DNA of 64,000 nucleotides from Castanea sativa (Eukaryota > Streptophyta > Magnoliopsida > Fagales > Fagaceae): positions 41,030,501 through 41,094,500 of the forward strand of contig NC_134013.1 in assembly GCF_040712315.1 (NCBI RefSeq), in the 5' to 3' direction. This document shows, piece after piece, positions 47,398-59,235 of this stretch. Within the stretch, counting starts at the first letter, position 1. Each line of letters opens with the position of its first letter. Both the position numbers and the translations under genes were made by a program. Under the pieces are notes generated by a model. The model was not told where the DNA came from. It ran no database searches and was given only the letters and a program-made list of their open reading frames with translations.

Positions 47398-47423
<26 letters not shown>
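47395..47423. repeat. (CA)n microsatellite
   Basis: About 14 units of CA at the edge of the E-like LTR. Confidence 0.95.
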
Positions 47424-47425
<2 letters not shown>

Positions 47426-48109
47426 AATGATAACCAATACACTATTATGTCTTTTATATGTTAAAATTTATTGGAAAAATAGAAAGAAATCTTTTTTATT
47501 ATTATATTGATGTAATTTTAAGGTTCAAAATCTCTAAAAGGAGAGGGAAAGTATAGAAAAAAAGGGAAAATAAATAAGTTACCGAAAAAGGGGAAAATAT
47601 TTTTGACTTATGCATAACCAATAAAGTTTTACATATAAATTTACTTAATTTTTTTGACATCCATCAAACTATTAAAATCTTGTCATTTATAAGTCTTTTT
47701 TTTTTTTTTTTAATAATAAAATTTTGCTTTGAGAAAAAAAATCTAAAAAAACGTATTCTTTTTATTTTATTTTTTGGGTTGGTGAATAAAATCTTGTCAT
47801 TTAAAGTCACTTTCCCCCATCAATATATTAATTTTTTTTTTTTGAGGAAAAAGGCCATGCTTAGAATTTGATTAAGAAGCTGGAAAATCAGCCAAAACAA
47901 AAGCATCAACGTTTGGTGGAATAGTTTCCATCCAAACTAAAAAGGAAAAGAAAGTCTTGTTCTCTGGGGCAAAGCATGTGCCATGACATTACCTTGCCTT
48001 ATAGTATAAGAAAAAGAGAAACTACTTAGGGAGCTAGCATTAATTAAAGTATCTCTAAGTAGGTGACCAAAGGATGAGTATAGCATATCGCCCTTCTGGA
48101 GGGCCTTGA

Positions 48110-48502
48110 TACTAGTCTCTTAGTTGCCTTCTAATTGGGACTGTTGTAGACCAATTTCCTTAGCGAAAAAATCACAGCACATCTCGTTGCTATCATCTCC
48201 AAAAACTCCACGGAATGTCGTTTTTGGATTTTTTCAGCCATTGTTGCCCGTACCTGACCAGATGGGTGACAAACCACAATGCCAATCCCTGCTTCATCAC
48301 CTTCGCTAAACATCGCACCATCGAAATTTGTTTTATATTCACCTAGTATTGGTGGCAGCCAAGTACATATTCTCAATTGTTTTACACTTTGAGGTTGATC
48401 ATGGTAGCAGTTGAAAAGATGTAGATAGTTGCATATCGATTCCCTGAAGAGGTATCTGTCATGTAGTGTTTGGTCCGAGGGAATCCACATTACTCCTAGC
48501 AT
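48110..48502 (-). pseudogene. LINE RNase H domain (minus copy)
   Basis: Open from 48502: WLPPILGEYKTNFDGAMF gives the first catalytic Asp, AGIGIVVCHPSGQV the following strand, and VEFLEMIATRCAVIF the helix carrying the Glu. The later Asp-containing parts are readable in the next frame toward 47950 (QGNVMAHAL). Same domain as in the plus LINE at 24133-24864. Confidence 0.8.
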
Positions 48503-49164
48503 CCAGATTCATAAGAATGTGATTCTTAGGAATCACATTCCTAGGAATGTAGCTATTCCTATGTTTAGTTTCATTGAGAATCTCTTAAGATTCCTAGGAA
48601 TATGAGATGATAATATTTTGTTTATTCCCAGGAATCTTAAATGAATTATTTATTTTTCCCATTCTATCATTAGATTTGAATGTGAACTACCAAGTCCTTT
48701 AAAAAAAAAATCTTCCTCTAAATAAATAATGAAAAACCAAATATAAACTATTAATAATGACAAATTCATTAAAATTATAGTCTAACATTTTAAAATGACA
48801 AGTATAATACAAAAATAACTATTTAAATTCTCAAATACTTTTATTCTTAATAATAGTTTTTTGGCAGGAAAGAATAAATACAAGGAAAACGATATTGATG
48901 ATTTGTTTAATATTTTATCATAATTGCTTAAATGATAAGGAAAAAGGGATAAAATTGTCAATTTATAAAAAAATACAATTTCCATTAAGCTTGGGAATCT
49001 AGATTCCTACTTGTTTTAAAAGAAATTCACATTCCTACTTAGAGGGGTTTAAGGGGGGAATCCAGATTCCCCTGGCATCTGATTTTCTAGCGTGATTTCC
49101 AATTAAACGCTGGAATCTTTAAACATTTTTGGGAATTCTAAAACATTATCCTATACCAAATGCT
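48503..49164. mobile_element. Unclassified small insertion in LINE
   Basis: Foreign to the LINE. Begins with the palindromic phrase GAATGTGATTCTTAGGAATC and holds many GGAATC/GATTCC words at both ends, with a right end TATACCAAATGCTACA. It looks like a MITE, but I could not define inverted termini or a target duplication. Confidence 0.35.
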
Positions 49165-49548
49165 ACATTAGAGTTTGTGCCCTAAAGTCCAATTTATTAG
49201 TATGTTATAAATAATTAAATTATTTAATTATATGAAATTATTTATAAATGAACTAATGGGACATTATCATAGTCCTTGAGATGAATTGTATGTGATTTAT
49301 GTAATTTAGTTACAGAAGATATAAATCACAAGTTCCTTGTAAATTCAAAATATAGTTCGTAGTCGGTAATAAAATTGGACATTTCATCTGCGAAGACTAT
49401 AACACATTAATTAAGATGGTTTGTCTTGATCATGGAAGTGGAGACTTCTAGTTGATGTGTTGATATGTCTTAAGTGTGTAAGACATATTGAACTGGACCA
49501 CTGTGAGATTAATTATTCAATTAACAACTATCACATGAATAAAAGTTT
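49165..49548 (+). mobile_element. Truncated copia LTR fragment
   Basis: TTAGAGTTTGTGCCCTAAAG, AATGGGACATTATCATAGTC and GTGGAGACTTCTAGTTGATG are characteristic of a common plant copia LTR. Truncated where LINE sequence resumes near 49549. Confidence 0.55.
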
Positions 49549-51669
49549 TTCCTTCCACTCTTGTAGTTTACACCAAACTCTATCTTTTATATAATTCAAA
49601 TTTGCTCTCCTATTTTTCCCAACCAACGCTTGAAGCCCCAAGTATTTCTCATATTGTTTTATCTCTGGTACAACAAGAAGTTTTTTACTGGAATTTTTTG
49701 TTGACTTGCCAACTAATTTACCAAAGGATAGAGTGGTCTTATCAATATTTATTTGTTAGCCAGATGCTTTTTCATAGACATCCAGGATGCTTTGGATAGT
49801 TTTGACATCTTCTAGATTGACTTAACAAAATAGAAGACTATCATTTGCAAAAAACAAGTGAGATATTTTTGGTCCACCCCTACAAAGAGAATAGCCCTGA
49901 ATTTTCTCATCATTTACGGCATGTTGAATCAAACCATTTAGACCTTCAGAACATAACAAGAAGAAGTAGGGAGATAAAGGATCTCCTTGTCTCAATCCCC
50001 TAGTTGGTATAATATGCCTCTCGGTTCCCCATCTATATATATAATAATAGGTGAAGCTGAGAGACTCAAATTAGAATTCCAAATTAGAATTCCAATTTTG
50101 CTCCATGTGTTCTAAATTATTTATTCTTGAAGAGTTTTATTTCTTAATTTTAGAATCAAATGTGGAACCACATCATAAATATTCATCCAAGTGAGTTATT
50201 AAGTACAAACACCAAAGAGTTTAGAATAAATGAATCATAAAAAACAAGTGCTTTACAATTTTTATAAAATAAAAATGGACAATTTACATTTTATACCTAA
50301 TAATATCCTTACAAATTTTTTTAAAGAGTTAACAAAATATAAAAATGACTATCAATAGTATCTAAATTATATATATATAGTGGAATTATATTATGCATCT
50401 TATTGTATATCTTTAAGTATATCCATGCATATGCATGGAGTTACAAGCTAGTTAACCATAATAGAGAAAGAGACTGAACTAACACACTCATAAATCCACC
50501 AAATCCATTTCACAAGAAACTGCCATTCAACCCTATCATATACCTTACTCATATCTAACTTCATAGCCATAAAACCATTTTTTTGGGACTTCTTCGTTTT
50601 CATATAATGTAAAGTTTCAAAGGCAATGAATATATTATCTAAGATAGCTTTGTCCGCTTGAAAGGCACTTTGAAATTCAGAAATAATTAGTGGAAATTTT
50701 TTTTTAACCTATTTGCAAGCGCTCTGGATATAAGTTTATACAAAATATTGCAAATAGCTATAGGTCAAAAATCAGAAACTTTCTATGAACTCTTAACTTT
50801 AGGAATAAGTGTACAGAAGGTGTGATTCAAACTTGTAAAATTTTTTCCCATATTTAAAAAGGACAACATTGCATCTGTGACTTCCTCTCCAATACTTTGC
50901 CAATAGTGTTAATAAAAAATTGGCGACATTCCATCGGGTCCCGATGCTTTTAGTGGTGCCATCTGATTTAGAGCCAGCTTAACTTCATTACATGTGAAAT
51001 TCCCCACAAGCTCCTTATTCATGTCCTCTGTTACAACCCAACCCTTGTGATGTGTGACCTCATCTATATCACATGGGTTTGAGGAAGTAAACAGCTGTTG
51101 ATAATAATTTTCTAGTAAGCCCGCCACATTACCATCACCCATACACATGACACCCCTTGAGTCCTTTAAACCCAAAAGCCTGTTTCTTCTATACCTCTAT
51201 GAAGCTTTGTTATGGAAATAGTTTTAATTTTTATTACTAGATTTCATCGAATGAGTTTTTCACTGCAGATGCCACATTTTTTCTTCATTCACCAACAAAC
51301 CCGACAACTATTCTTTTAGTTTTACCATCAATTCAACATTATTTCCATTTAGAGCCGCATCTTCTGCTTTCCTCATCTGCCTTTTCTTCTTTGCTATTTC
51401 CAAAGTAACATTATTGAAACATCTTCTACTCCACCATTTTAACTTTTCCTGACACATCCCTACCTTCTCCACCACCATGCTCTTCAGTGAACCCCCTTCA
51501 CGATCTCTCCAAGCCGATGCCACTGTCCTCTAGCCAAATTTGTTTGAAACGCCACGATTTATTAAACTTCACAAGTACCCCCACGTGGATGGATTAGTAA
51601 TGGTTTATGATCCGATGAGCCACACTCCAAGATCATAACTTTTGGAGTAGGATACTTATCAAAACAATC
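49549..51669 (-). pseudogene. LINE linker and reverse transcriptase (minus copy), split by Helitron
   Basis: Frame 51523-51308 (SAWRDREGGSLKSMVVEKV...) is the endonuclease-RT linker. Frame 51175-50909 has NQMAPLKASGPDGMSPIFY, the RT start. Then KVYDRVEWQFL (motif A) and SFSIMVN are followed by the Helitron; GEPRG and the LRQGDPLSPY-like motif B resume at 50031, and motif C reads HLFFAND-like sequence in a shifted frame. KYLGLQALVGK lies near 49640. Many stops and shifts. Confidence 0.8.
50032..50452 (+). mobile_element. Short non-autonomous Helitron inside LINE RT
   Basis: 421 bp starting TCTATATATATAATAATAGG after an A (50031) and ending CTAGT (50448-50452) before a T (50453): the A/T target, 5' TC and 3' CTRRT of Helitrons. 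A perfect 16-bp palindrome CCATGCATATGCATGG (50423-50438) sits 9 bases before CTAGT. No terminal inverted repeat or target duplication. Removing it brings LINE codons SIMVN and GEPRG together in frame with no base lost. No protein coding. Confidence 0.92.
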
Positions 51670-52117
51670 TGATGCGAACCTCAATCGACACGCTTTGAGA
51701 CTCAACAAAAATATTGGAATATTTGCCCAAGAAAGCTAAAATTCAGATTTTTGATAGAAACCCTGACCCAACGTTTATAATCGAGACGCGAACCAAAGGT
51801 ATAAGTATAACACCTTGACCCAATGATTATAATGAATCACGAACCGAAGGTATAAAGTTTGAACGCCACAAGGAAGAATTCCTGATAAGTTCACAGTTCA
51901 TGAAGAACCAAAAGAAGAGCAAAACCTCACATTTTCTGATTTTTATTCAATAATATATCTAAAAACGTTTACAGACTTAAATGTCTATTTAAGGGCTCCA
52001 TAAAACTTGACAGATAAGAAAATATATTCTAAAATAACTCCTAATTGATATTTTGCCATACCAGGAATCAAATTTGACCTATAAAGCATTAAATGCACCT
52101 AAAAACAAGGAAATAAA

Positions 52118-52552
52118 TCATCTAAACCTAAAATAACGTTTTTTACATAAAAATACCAAAAATAATAAATTACAATAATTAAACAGTAAATTGTGTTCTA
52201 CATCAGACCCCTCCACTTGAAACAAACTCGTCCTCAAGTTCATCTTTGAAATTTGAAATCTTCCACTCCAAATAAACAAATACTTAGAATGCTTTAATAA
52301 CTTGATCCGGTTGTGAAACTTGAATCCTTCATAAAGTGTAGTAGAAAATTTCGTCTCATCTACTTTCAATTTATTTGCAACATCAATTAACAAAGGGTTG
52401 ATAATAAAATTAAAATTTTCTACTCCAAGAAAATCAACATATTGTATAGTCATCTTCAACAAATCAATTGAGACTTGAGGATTGTGAGTTGTGGACTCAT
52501 CCTCATATTTGACCTCAATTGAATCTTCCACAATGTTCTCAATAATTACCAT
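52118..52552 (-). pseudogene. Residual ORF inside TRIM
   Basis: A minus-strand frame of 144 codons starts in the TRIM interior, and its last ~29 codons run into the 3' LTR. Its C-terminal part (LRTSLFQVEGSDVE) resembles the end of gypsy polyproteins, which often finish with FQ-E-GxND/SDVE just before the 3' LTR. I infer the TRIM interior is the leftover 3' end of a larger gypsy element. No enzyme motif is present and I assign no function. Confidence 0.4.
52206..52217 (-). other. Polypurine tract of TRIM
   Basis: Minus strand AGTGGAGGGGTC directly before the 3' LTR. Confidence 0.8.
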
Positions 52553-52725
52553 CTCTTTTTTTTCTATTTCTTTTTTTCTTTTTTCTTTTTTGGAACTGGG
52601 TGCACGATTTTAACCTAGTGCAGTAAAAAAAAAAAAAGAACGATGAATAAAGAACAAAAGAGGAACAAGATAGGATGATAACAGGAAACAAAAGATAAAG
52701 GGATAGAAAACTGATTTTAGAACTT

Positions 52726-52740
52726 GTGCTCTGATACCAA
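52726..52740 (-). other. Primer-binding site of TRIM (tRNA-iMet type)
   Basis: Minus strand TTGGTATCAGAGCAC, one base inside the 5' LTR at 52742. Confidence 0.9.
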
Positions 52741-53272
52741 ATGATGCGAACCTCAATCGACACGCTTTGAGACCCAACAAAAATATTGGAATATTTGCCC
52801 AAGAAAGCTAAAATTCAAATTTTTGATAGAAACCCTGACCCAACGTTTGTAATCGAAACGCGAACCAAAGGTATAAGTATAACACCTTGACCCAATGATT
52901 ATAATGAATCATGAACCGAAGATACGCCACAAGGAAGAATCCCTGATAAGTTCATAGTTCTTGAAGAACCAAAAGAAGAGTAAAGCCTCACCTTTTTTTT
53001 TATTTTTATTCAATAATATATGCAAAAACGTTTACAGACTTAAAGGCCTATTTAAAGACTCCATAAAACTTGACAGACAAGAAAATATATTCTAAAATAA
53101 CCCCTAATTGATATTTTACCATATTAGGAATCAAATTTGACCTAAAAAGCATTAAATGCACCTAAAAACAAGGAAATAAATCATCTAAATCTAAAATAAC
53201 GTTTTTTACGTAAAAATACAAAAAATAATAAATTACAATAATTAAACAGTAAATTGTGTCTACATCACAATC

Positions 53273-53935
53273 AGTAGTTCCTACCACCTTATCCAACCTT
53301 TCCCACATGAAAATTCCATTAGAAAATTTTTGAACCATGTAAATTTGCTCCTCACGAAACCTAAATCCGTAAGACTGCATTCATCCAAAGCATTACGGAA
53401 ATATTTCATTTGAAAATAAGGTCTTAATCTCCCACCTTTTTTTTCATGAGTCTTGGTAATCTCATTAAGGTCACCTACACATAACCGCGGTATCGAGAAA
53501 CGACCATGTAGATTTCTCGTAAGGTTCCATGACTCCATCCTCCTTTGTGTCTTAGGGGCTCCATAGAATCCCGTAAACCTCCAAGTATCATCTTTCCCTT
53601 TATTGATTAAAACATCAATGTGGGTTAAAGAGGAAAATTCAACATCCAGCTCAAAACTTTTTTTTTTTTTTTTCTAAAAAAGGGCTAAGCCACCACCGTT
53701 TGTTATCTTTGAAACTCTAAAATAATCACCCATTTGCAATCTATCCCTAATGTCACCTACCTTTGCTTCAAACAGCCATGGCTTGGCTAAAAACACAACT
53801 GTAGGATCTTGTGCTCGGACTAAGTCCCCGAGCTCTTGAACTATTTTTTGGTTCTCAAACCCCCGACAGTTCCAACGTAAAATACTTATTATGTTTGGAG
53901 GGGCTGGGAACCAGCCTCCACCAATTCAAATTTGG
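53273..53935 (-). pseudogene. LINE endonuclease domain (minus copy)
   Basis: Near 53885 the minus strand encodes LRWNCRGFENQKIVQELGD, then RAQDPTVVFLAKPWL (the family Glu is Lys here) and GGGLALF, the start of the L1 endonuclease. After a stop and a T run at 53660 it continues as RRMESWNL...LCVGDLNEI (catalytic GDxN) and LTDLGFVRSKFTWF. It stops at the TRIM duplication (53272), so the TRIM sits near the end of this domain. The enzyme would nick target DNA; this copy is dead. Confidence 0.85.
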
Positions 53936-54008
53936 CATTGTCATCGCTCTTTAAAACCATATGTTTTTTTTGTAGGTAACTCTGAGGGAATTTTTTTAGA
54001 GGGTAGAC

Positions 54009-55985
54009 TGTAGACACCACATCGTGTAACCCTTATGACTCGGGCCCCTGCTTCCCCAATGATGTAAGAATTCTAAAGCCCAAGGTTGGTTTAGGGCATG
54101 ATCAGATGAAAATTGACTTGAGAAAAGTATTTATGGAAAATGTAACTTATTTTTGGAAGAATAAATCTATTTTGGGAAAATAAAGGCCACAAAAACCCTA
54201 GGGCATGCTACGCATACACGCATATGCGCACGCATGCTCAAGATTTGCGTGCACATGCTTCATGCAGGCATACACATACATGGGCATGTGTGTCCATTCT
54301 AGGGTTCTAGAAACCAGAAATGAAAGGTTTTCTGTATTAAAACTTGGTTTGGAACGAATCTGACATCATTTGGGAGTTGCCCTAAATCCTTATTTTCAAC
54401 TATATAAAGCCTGAAATGGTAGATTTTCAAAGGAGGATGAATTCTGATGGTAAAACACATAAGATTCACTAGAAAATAGTGAATCAAAGATGAAGTTTTT
54501 CACAAAATATCTTTAAGTCAAATTTTGTTTAATTGAGACCTTGTCTAGTATTGATCTTTGAGTTCAAAGGTTTAATAACTGATTTTGGTTTGGTTGTGAC
54601 TAGATTGACTAAGGGGAATGATCAAAATGAAGCTAAAGAGCCTTTGTTTGGAGGTAAAGGTTCTAGCTTCATCTTTGTTTTCCTCTTGTTTTAATTCTTG
54701 TTTTATGTGTTTTATATGCTCTAATATGTTTGTTTATAGGTTTATTTCGTATTTATATTTGAAGATGTTAGGTTGTTAGATTTCTTGTTTTCCAAGTTTT
54801 TGTTCTGTAGTTTCTGGGTTAGGGTTCTTGGGTGTGTATGCGTGTGCATGCTGCTGGCATGCGTATGCATACTCATAGTATTCGTACACATACAATTGGG
54901 TTGTGCACACATGACCTATGTATGCACATGCATACTCAAACCTAGAAACCCTAATTCATTTTTTGTTTGTTTTTCTTTTATCATTTTCACATGTTTAGCC
55001 TCTGTTTAACTTGTTTTGTCTATCTTTGAGTCTTTGTTTCTCTGTTTTATTTTAGTTTGTTTGTTTTTATCTCTTTTATGTTTATTAGGGTTTTAGATTG
55101 TTTGAATACCATGAACATGCATATATATGAACATGCATTGATGCATGGGTGTTGTAATGCAGTGAGGTAAGTCATGTATTTACATGAACATGCATTGTTT
55201 AGATATAATCTTGGTTTAATTGAGGAATAGGAATATGCTTAGTTTGAATACCATGCCTTTGATGTTAAGATGCCTTTACATATTTGTTTGATTCTGCCTC
55301 ATGATGTTTCTGCCCTTAGGTTATGTATGTTGTGATGCCATGATAGGTGAATGCTAGATTTTGGGATAATTATGCCATGTTTGTATGTTTAGATGCATGC
55401 TACAGTGTGTGTGAGTTAGAATAACAATGTTGAACTTGCCTTCAATGAGATTAAGATTTGAAACATAATGAGTGGAAGTTGACTCACGGGTCGGTTCGGG
55501 TGGGATTGGGTGCCTAACACCTTCTCATCCCTATACTTAAACTCCGGACACATGCTCTGGTAAAAGATCAATTCTTCCACGAAAAACGCTATATTTATGG
55601 TTCCTAGATCTAATTTAGGTGGTGGCTCCATTATTTTTCTCTGCCATAGTCCTCCCAAAGTCAATGGTGTACTTCCCATGACCATTGCTGGAGCTTGTGT
55701 CAGGCCCCGTTTCTGCCCCAACACCGCATCTGGAGAAGAGTTTGAGTCAGTTCTATCTTTGTGCACTCTATTCCGTGTAGCAGGTTTTTGCAAAACTTTG
55801 AGGTATTAGGGCTCCATCGAGTTTGTGATAACTTTTTGAGTCCTAGTTGGATATGAATTCTATAAGATAAATTGCTGGGGATTATTTATTTGAGAGGCCA
55901 ACTCAGAGGAAGCTTGTTTCAAGTACTGCCTCCGTCAAATTCCTGGGATGAGAGACCGTTGGGACCTTAGGACCAACTCCAGCCA
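54009..55985 (+). mobile_element. LTR, family F, between LINE ORF1 and ORF2
   Basis: Starts TGTAGACACCACATCGTG at 54009. Contains a TATA box TATATAAAG (54401-54409), alternating CATGCATACG/CGCACGCATG words, the block GGGTGCCTAACACCTTCTC near 55508 shared with families A and D, and GGTGGTGGCTCC at 55619. CpG decay is evident in its 3' third. The 3' limit is placed at CCAGCCA (55985), where LINE coding resumes; no target duplication matched TAGAC at 54004-54008. Confidence 0.6.
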
Positions 55986-57136
55986 TTTTTTAACTGATTG
56001 CCTATTTCCTCAATACATCGTCGAAAGAGTTCATTTGGGCATGCATGTGACTACTACTGATTGGTAACCGACTACACATCAGTGGGTATTTTAGCACATG
56101 CCAAAGTTTCACCAACTTTCCAATTACATCCGATATTAGACTTCCCTGAATCACACTGCATATCATCATAGTTTGAAAGAGAATTAATATTATGATTATT
56201 TTCCTCCGCAATACTTGCTGCCAGATTTTTTGTGGTCACTGTTTTTGAATTTGTAACTGACATCCATTCAATATTAAATTCTGCAATAAACTCGTCCTCA
56301 ATTTCCTTGGTTTCCAAATGAGGATTATCCTCCACTGGAGCCACCGCATTGCTATTCTCCACCACCGTGTTTGCATAGTTCTCCCTTATTCTCGACACCA
56401 CCTCCTCACGTAACCTAGACTTATCAAAATATCTTGGGACGAAAATCACCTTCTAATTTGAGGGCATATAGAGAGGAGCTTTTAGAGATGAATTGAACTG
56501 CTTCTGCTTTGCCTTGAGAGTTCCCCTACTTCGAATCCACAACGAATAGTCCTTGTCGCCATGAGTCAGCCTAACACACCAATAACAGAGGTTTGGTAGG
56601 CGCTTGAAATTAAAAGATATCCAGGACTTCTCCCCATTCTCTAGAGTGACAATTCTCCCTTTGCATAATGGTAGCGAGATGTCAATCTTAATTCTTACTC
56701 GAATAAAACTACCACCCTCCTTCGTTTTAGAGATGTCATGAACCTGAACCTAAAACATCACTGTCGACTCACATGTAAGGGTACTTAGAGGAATATCTTT
56801 TTCATATCTCTGTACCACCACTCGAAACTCCATGGTTGGCTAATCATAATTTGATTAATGTCTCCTTCATCATCAAAAACAAACAAGACTTTATGATTAT
56901 TCAAATTTTGAATCCTAAAACCTTCGCTACATCACCATAATTGTTTGAAAGTCCTACCCAATGTTTAGAACATGAGTAGTAAAGAATTTTGCCGCAATTA
57001 TAAACTCATTTGTCTTCCGAGCTTTTGGAATCCAAAGAAGAAAACTGTTTCCCAATAACCCCAAAGAAGAAAGACCATAAGCTCTACAAGCACACTTGGT
57101 ACTTGAGAGGACAAACACACCTATAATGAGGGACAA
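55986..57136 (-). pseudogene. LINE ORF1 (DUF4283 / zinc-knuckle protein), decayed
   Basis: ORF1 of plant L1 elements is an RNA-binding protein. Reading from 57136: PTMEFRVVVQRYEKDIPL, then VQVHDISKTKEGGSFIRVRIKIDISLPL and RLPNLCYWCVRLTHGDKDY, the CCHC knuckle region in which the last Cys is Tyr. The C-terminal frame 56449-56072 (MIFVPRYFDKSRLREEV...) is Asn/Glu-rich. Several stops and a frameshift separate the pieces. Confidence 0.8.
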
Positions 57137-57370
57137 ACAATTCTACAGCCTAAGAAAAGATGGAGAAGACCACCTTTCTTGGGGGATCAGGCTAGGGGAA
57201 TACTCGGGGGATGAATTTTTCTCCCTTTTGAAGCTCAAAAAATTAAGGTGATTCCGCTCTATGCAACTCCCTAACCAGATTTCCTTCATTGGTCATTGGG
57301 ACTAAATGGAGTACACTCTGTAAAGTTGGGTTATAAAGGTCTATGTGAAGATTTAAGGAGGGAGTAGGCT

Positions 57371-58199
57371 TAATATTTCAATTAACATAAGCATGAATAT
57401 GATTTTTTTGGTTTTTGAATTTATTTCTTAATTTCATATTGGTCTCAAGTATAATATATGTATGTTTGAATGCACATGTAAATTTTGCTCTATTGGAATC
57501 AAATCCTTGCCCCGCTAATGTTTAAGTAAATAGATTTATACTCAACTATGTTATATGAACTACTCACATTTGTCCTATAAAAAAAAAAAAAAAAAACTAC
57601 TCACATTTGTCCACCCCAAGTTCTTATGATATCCACTTGCCCCGATCTTGGGGCTACCCCAATGGGATTATGTGTGTGTATGTGAAATTGAAGGAAAAAC
57701 TTTCCTATTTTATCAATGAGTTTTAAAGCTCAAAAGTTATAAATTAAAATAAGGGTTGAAGAAAAAGGAAACTAAAGAAGAAAATGTTTTAATTGCAGGA
57801 AAAAAATATATTAAAAAAAGTATATTTTACATTTCTAAATTTTTAATATTTCATATTCTTTAAGTAATAATTTATTATTTTTCATAAAATTAATTGTATT
57901 GTGATAAAATTTGGAAATAATATAGTCTTTATAATTTAATATTGTTTTCAAGTTAAACTCTAGAGTTCTAGATGCACAAATTAATGTTTATAGTATAACT
58001 TTGAATTGTTATAATTTAATTTGTAGGGGCTAAATCAGTGGCCTAACCCAAGTTAGATGGTTAGCTACTGCCATGATCCAGTACAATTAATTTGTAGAGG
58101 TAGATTATCAAAGCCAACCTTTTCCGGCCTAACTAGGTATGTTAGATGATTCAAAGAAGAATATGCAATCAAGGAAGAAGCTTCAAGAGGGAAAAATAG
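57371..58199. other. AT-rich spacer
   Basis: No gene recognised. A poly(A) micro-insertion is at 57576-57594. Confidence 0.5.
57576..57594 (+). mobile_element. Ultra-short poly(A) insertion 5
   Basis: TAT plus about 16 A, flanked by perfect 18-bp duplications AACTACTCACATTTGTCC at 57558-57575 and 57595-57612. Exact end of the A run is ambiguous because the duplication itself starts with AA. Confidence 0.9.
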
Positions 58200-59235
58200 C
58201 GGAAAAAGAGAGAGATATTGGTAGAAATTCTTCCTTGGGTTGGTTCGAGGAGCCTACACTCATATGATATCACCTTCTCAGTTACAAAGTTCTTGATTAC
58301 ACTTTATATTTCTCTCTCTCTCACTGTCCTCCTCCCCTTTTGGAGGAGTTCCTTTCCCTTATATTACCCAGGTTACATCTCAGCCCTTCACTTAGACTCC
58401 CATCAGGGCCTTGCTGGAGGTGGTAGAATGTGCTGCAAGTTATGAGAGCATTGTTCAGGGGTTATTCTGCCATTAATATGGCTAGTTGAGTTGATGCAGC
58501 ATTGAATGTGAAGGTGATGGGTACTTTACCTAGAAACTTCCCCTTTTCTTTAATTGTATGCCTCTCCTTCTTTCCTCGGCTCCTAGCATTTGTGGACTTG
58601 ATGGTCATTCTCTGGTTCCTCAAAGTGTACTTGTCCCTTGGGTCCCTCAGGCCTACCGCTCCCTTCGGTTTCTCAAACAATTTGATCTAGATTGATCCAG
58701 ACTTGTCTTGGCATATAGTTCGGATGTATTGCCCCTTGGGCCAGTTCTATTATATGGTTCTCCCTCTTTGGCTCCTTATCCCCCACAATAGCCCCCCGAA
58801 ACTTCACTCCCTATACTATTTGGGGAAGTGGGGTTTTGGTAAGAGTTGGGGGAATTGGCACGTTCCAGACATGTTCTCACATAGGGATGTCTTTTCAATT
58901 ACTCTAGAGACATTCCTAATGCTTTGGTACTCTTGACACTGCAGTAAATGCTGCTGATGGCTATGTGTCTCCCATGTTCTATGGTAAGATAATGATCCTA
59001 TGGCTCTCATTATTTAGGACAAATGGATGGGAAAAATATTGCTCCTTTTTCACCTCTATATAAAGGAGTAGGGAGATAATTCTTCCCACTTTTAGAAAAA
59101 AATGATCTCTCCCTCAGAAAGTCCGCTCGAGAAGCCTAGTCTCCTACACTCGTAAGTTGTCTCAAGTTCTTACTTTAGGATATAATTTCCTTCTTCTGTT
59201 GTTTTTTCTTCTTTTTCTTCCTTTCGTTTCTTGGG
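58200..59235 (+). promoter_or_regulatory. 5' region of putative gypsy-type transposon gene
   Basis: Non-coding, pyrimidine-rich. A TATA box CTATATAAAG is at 59055-59064, 171 bp before the ATG at 59236, and a GTAAGTT donor-like site lies at 59151. It may be the LTR or untranslated leader of the element whose protein starts at 59236. I could not place its outer end. Confidence 0.45.

Larger units (their letters stand above)
51670..53267 (-). mobile_element. TRIM: complete small LTR element
   Basis: 1598 bp with two LTRs (51670-52205, 536 bp; 52742-53267, 526 bp), each TGATGTAGA...GGTTCGCATCA on the minus strand, a 536-bp interior, and perfect 5-bp duplications CAATC at 51665-51669 and 53268-53272. 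On the minus strand a tRNA-iMet-type primer site follows the 5' LTR and a purine tract precedes the 3' LTR. LTRs differ by a few percent by eye, including a 9-bp difference (GTATAAAGTTTGAAC versus GATAC). The size and missing pol make it non-autonomous. Confidence 0.95.
47832..57370 (-). mobile_element. Old L1-type LINE, minus strand, with nested insertions
   Basis: Reading from high to low coordinates: 5' part, ORF1 (57136-55986), endonuclease (about 53930-53273), RT (51669-49549) and RNase H (48502-48110), ending at a poly(A) tail (T run at 47832-47843) after TTCCTC. Inserted are LTR F (54009 to about 55985), a TRIM (51670-53267), a Helitron (50032-50452) and MITE/copia fragments (48503-49548); these last replaced the zf-RVT segment. 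The LINE itself is about 4.5 kb. The 5' limit near 57370 is uncertain and no target duplication was identified. Confidence 0.85.

Noticed and set aside
55416..55793. 125-codon minus-strand frame considered as the LINE ORF1 C-terminus
   Set aside because: It sits within LTR F (GGTGGTGGCTCC block and CpG-decayed 3' region); I could not match it to ORF1, though I cannot exclude that the LTR ends earlier.
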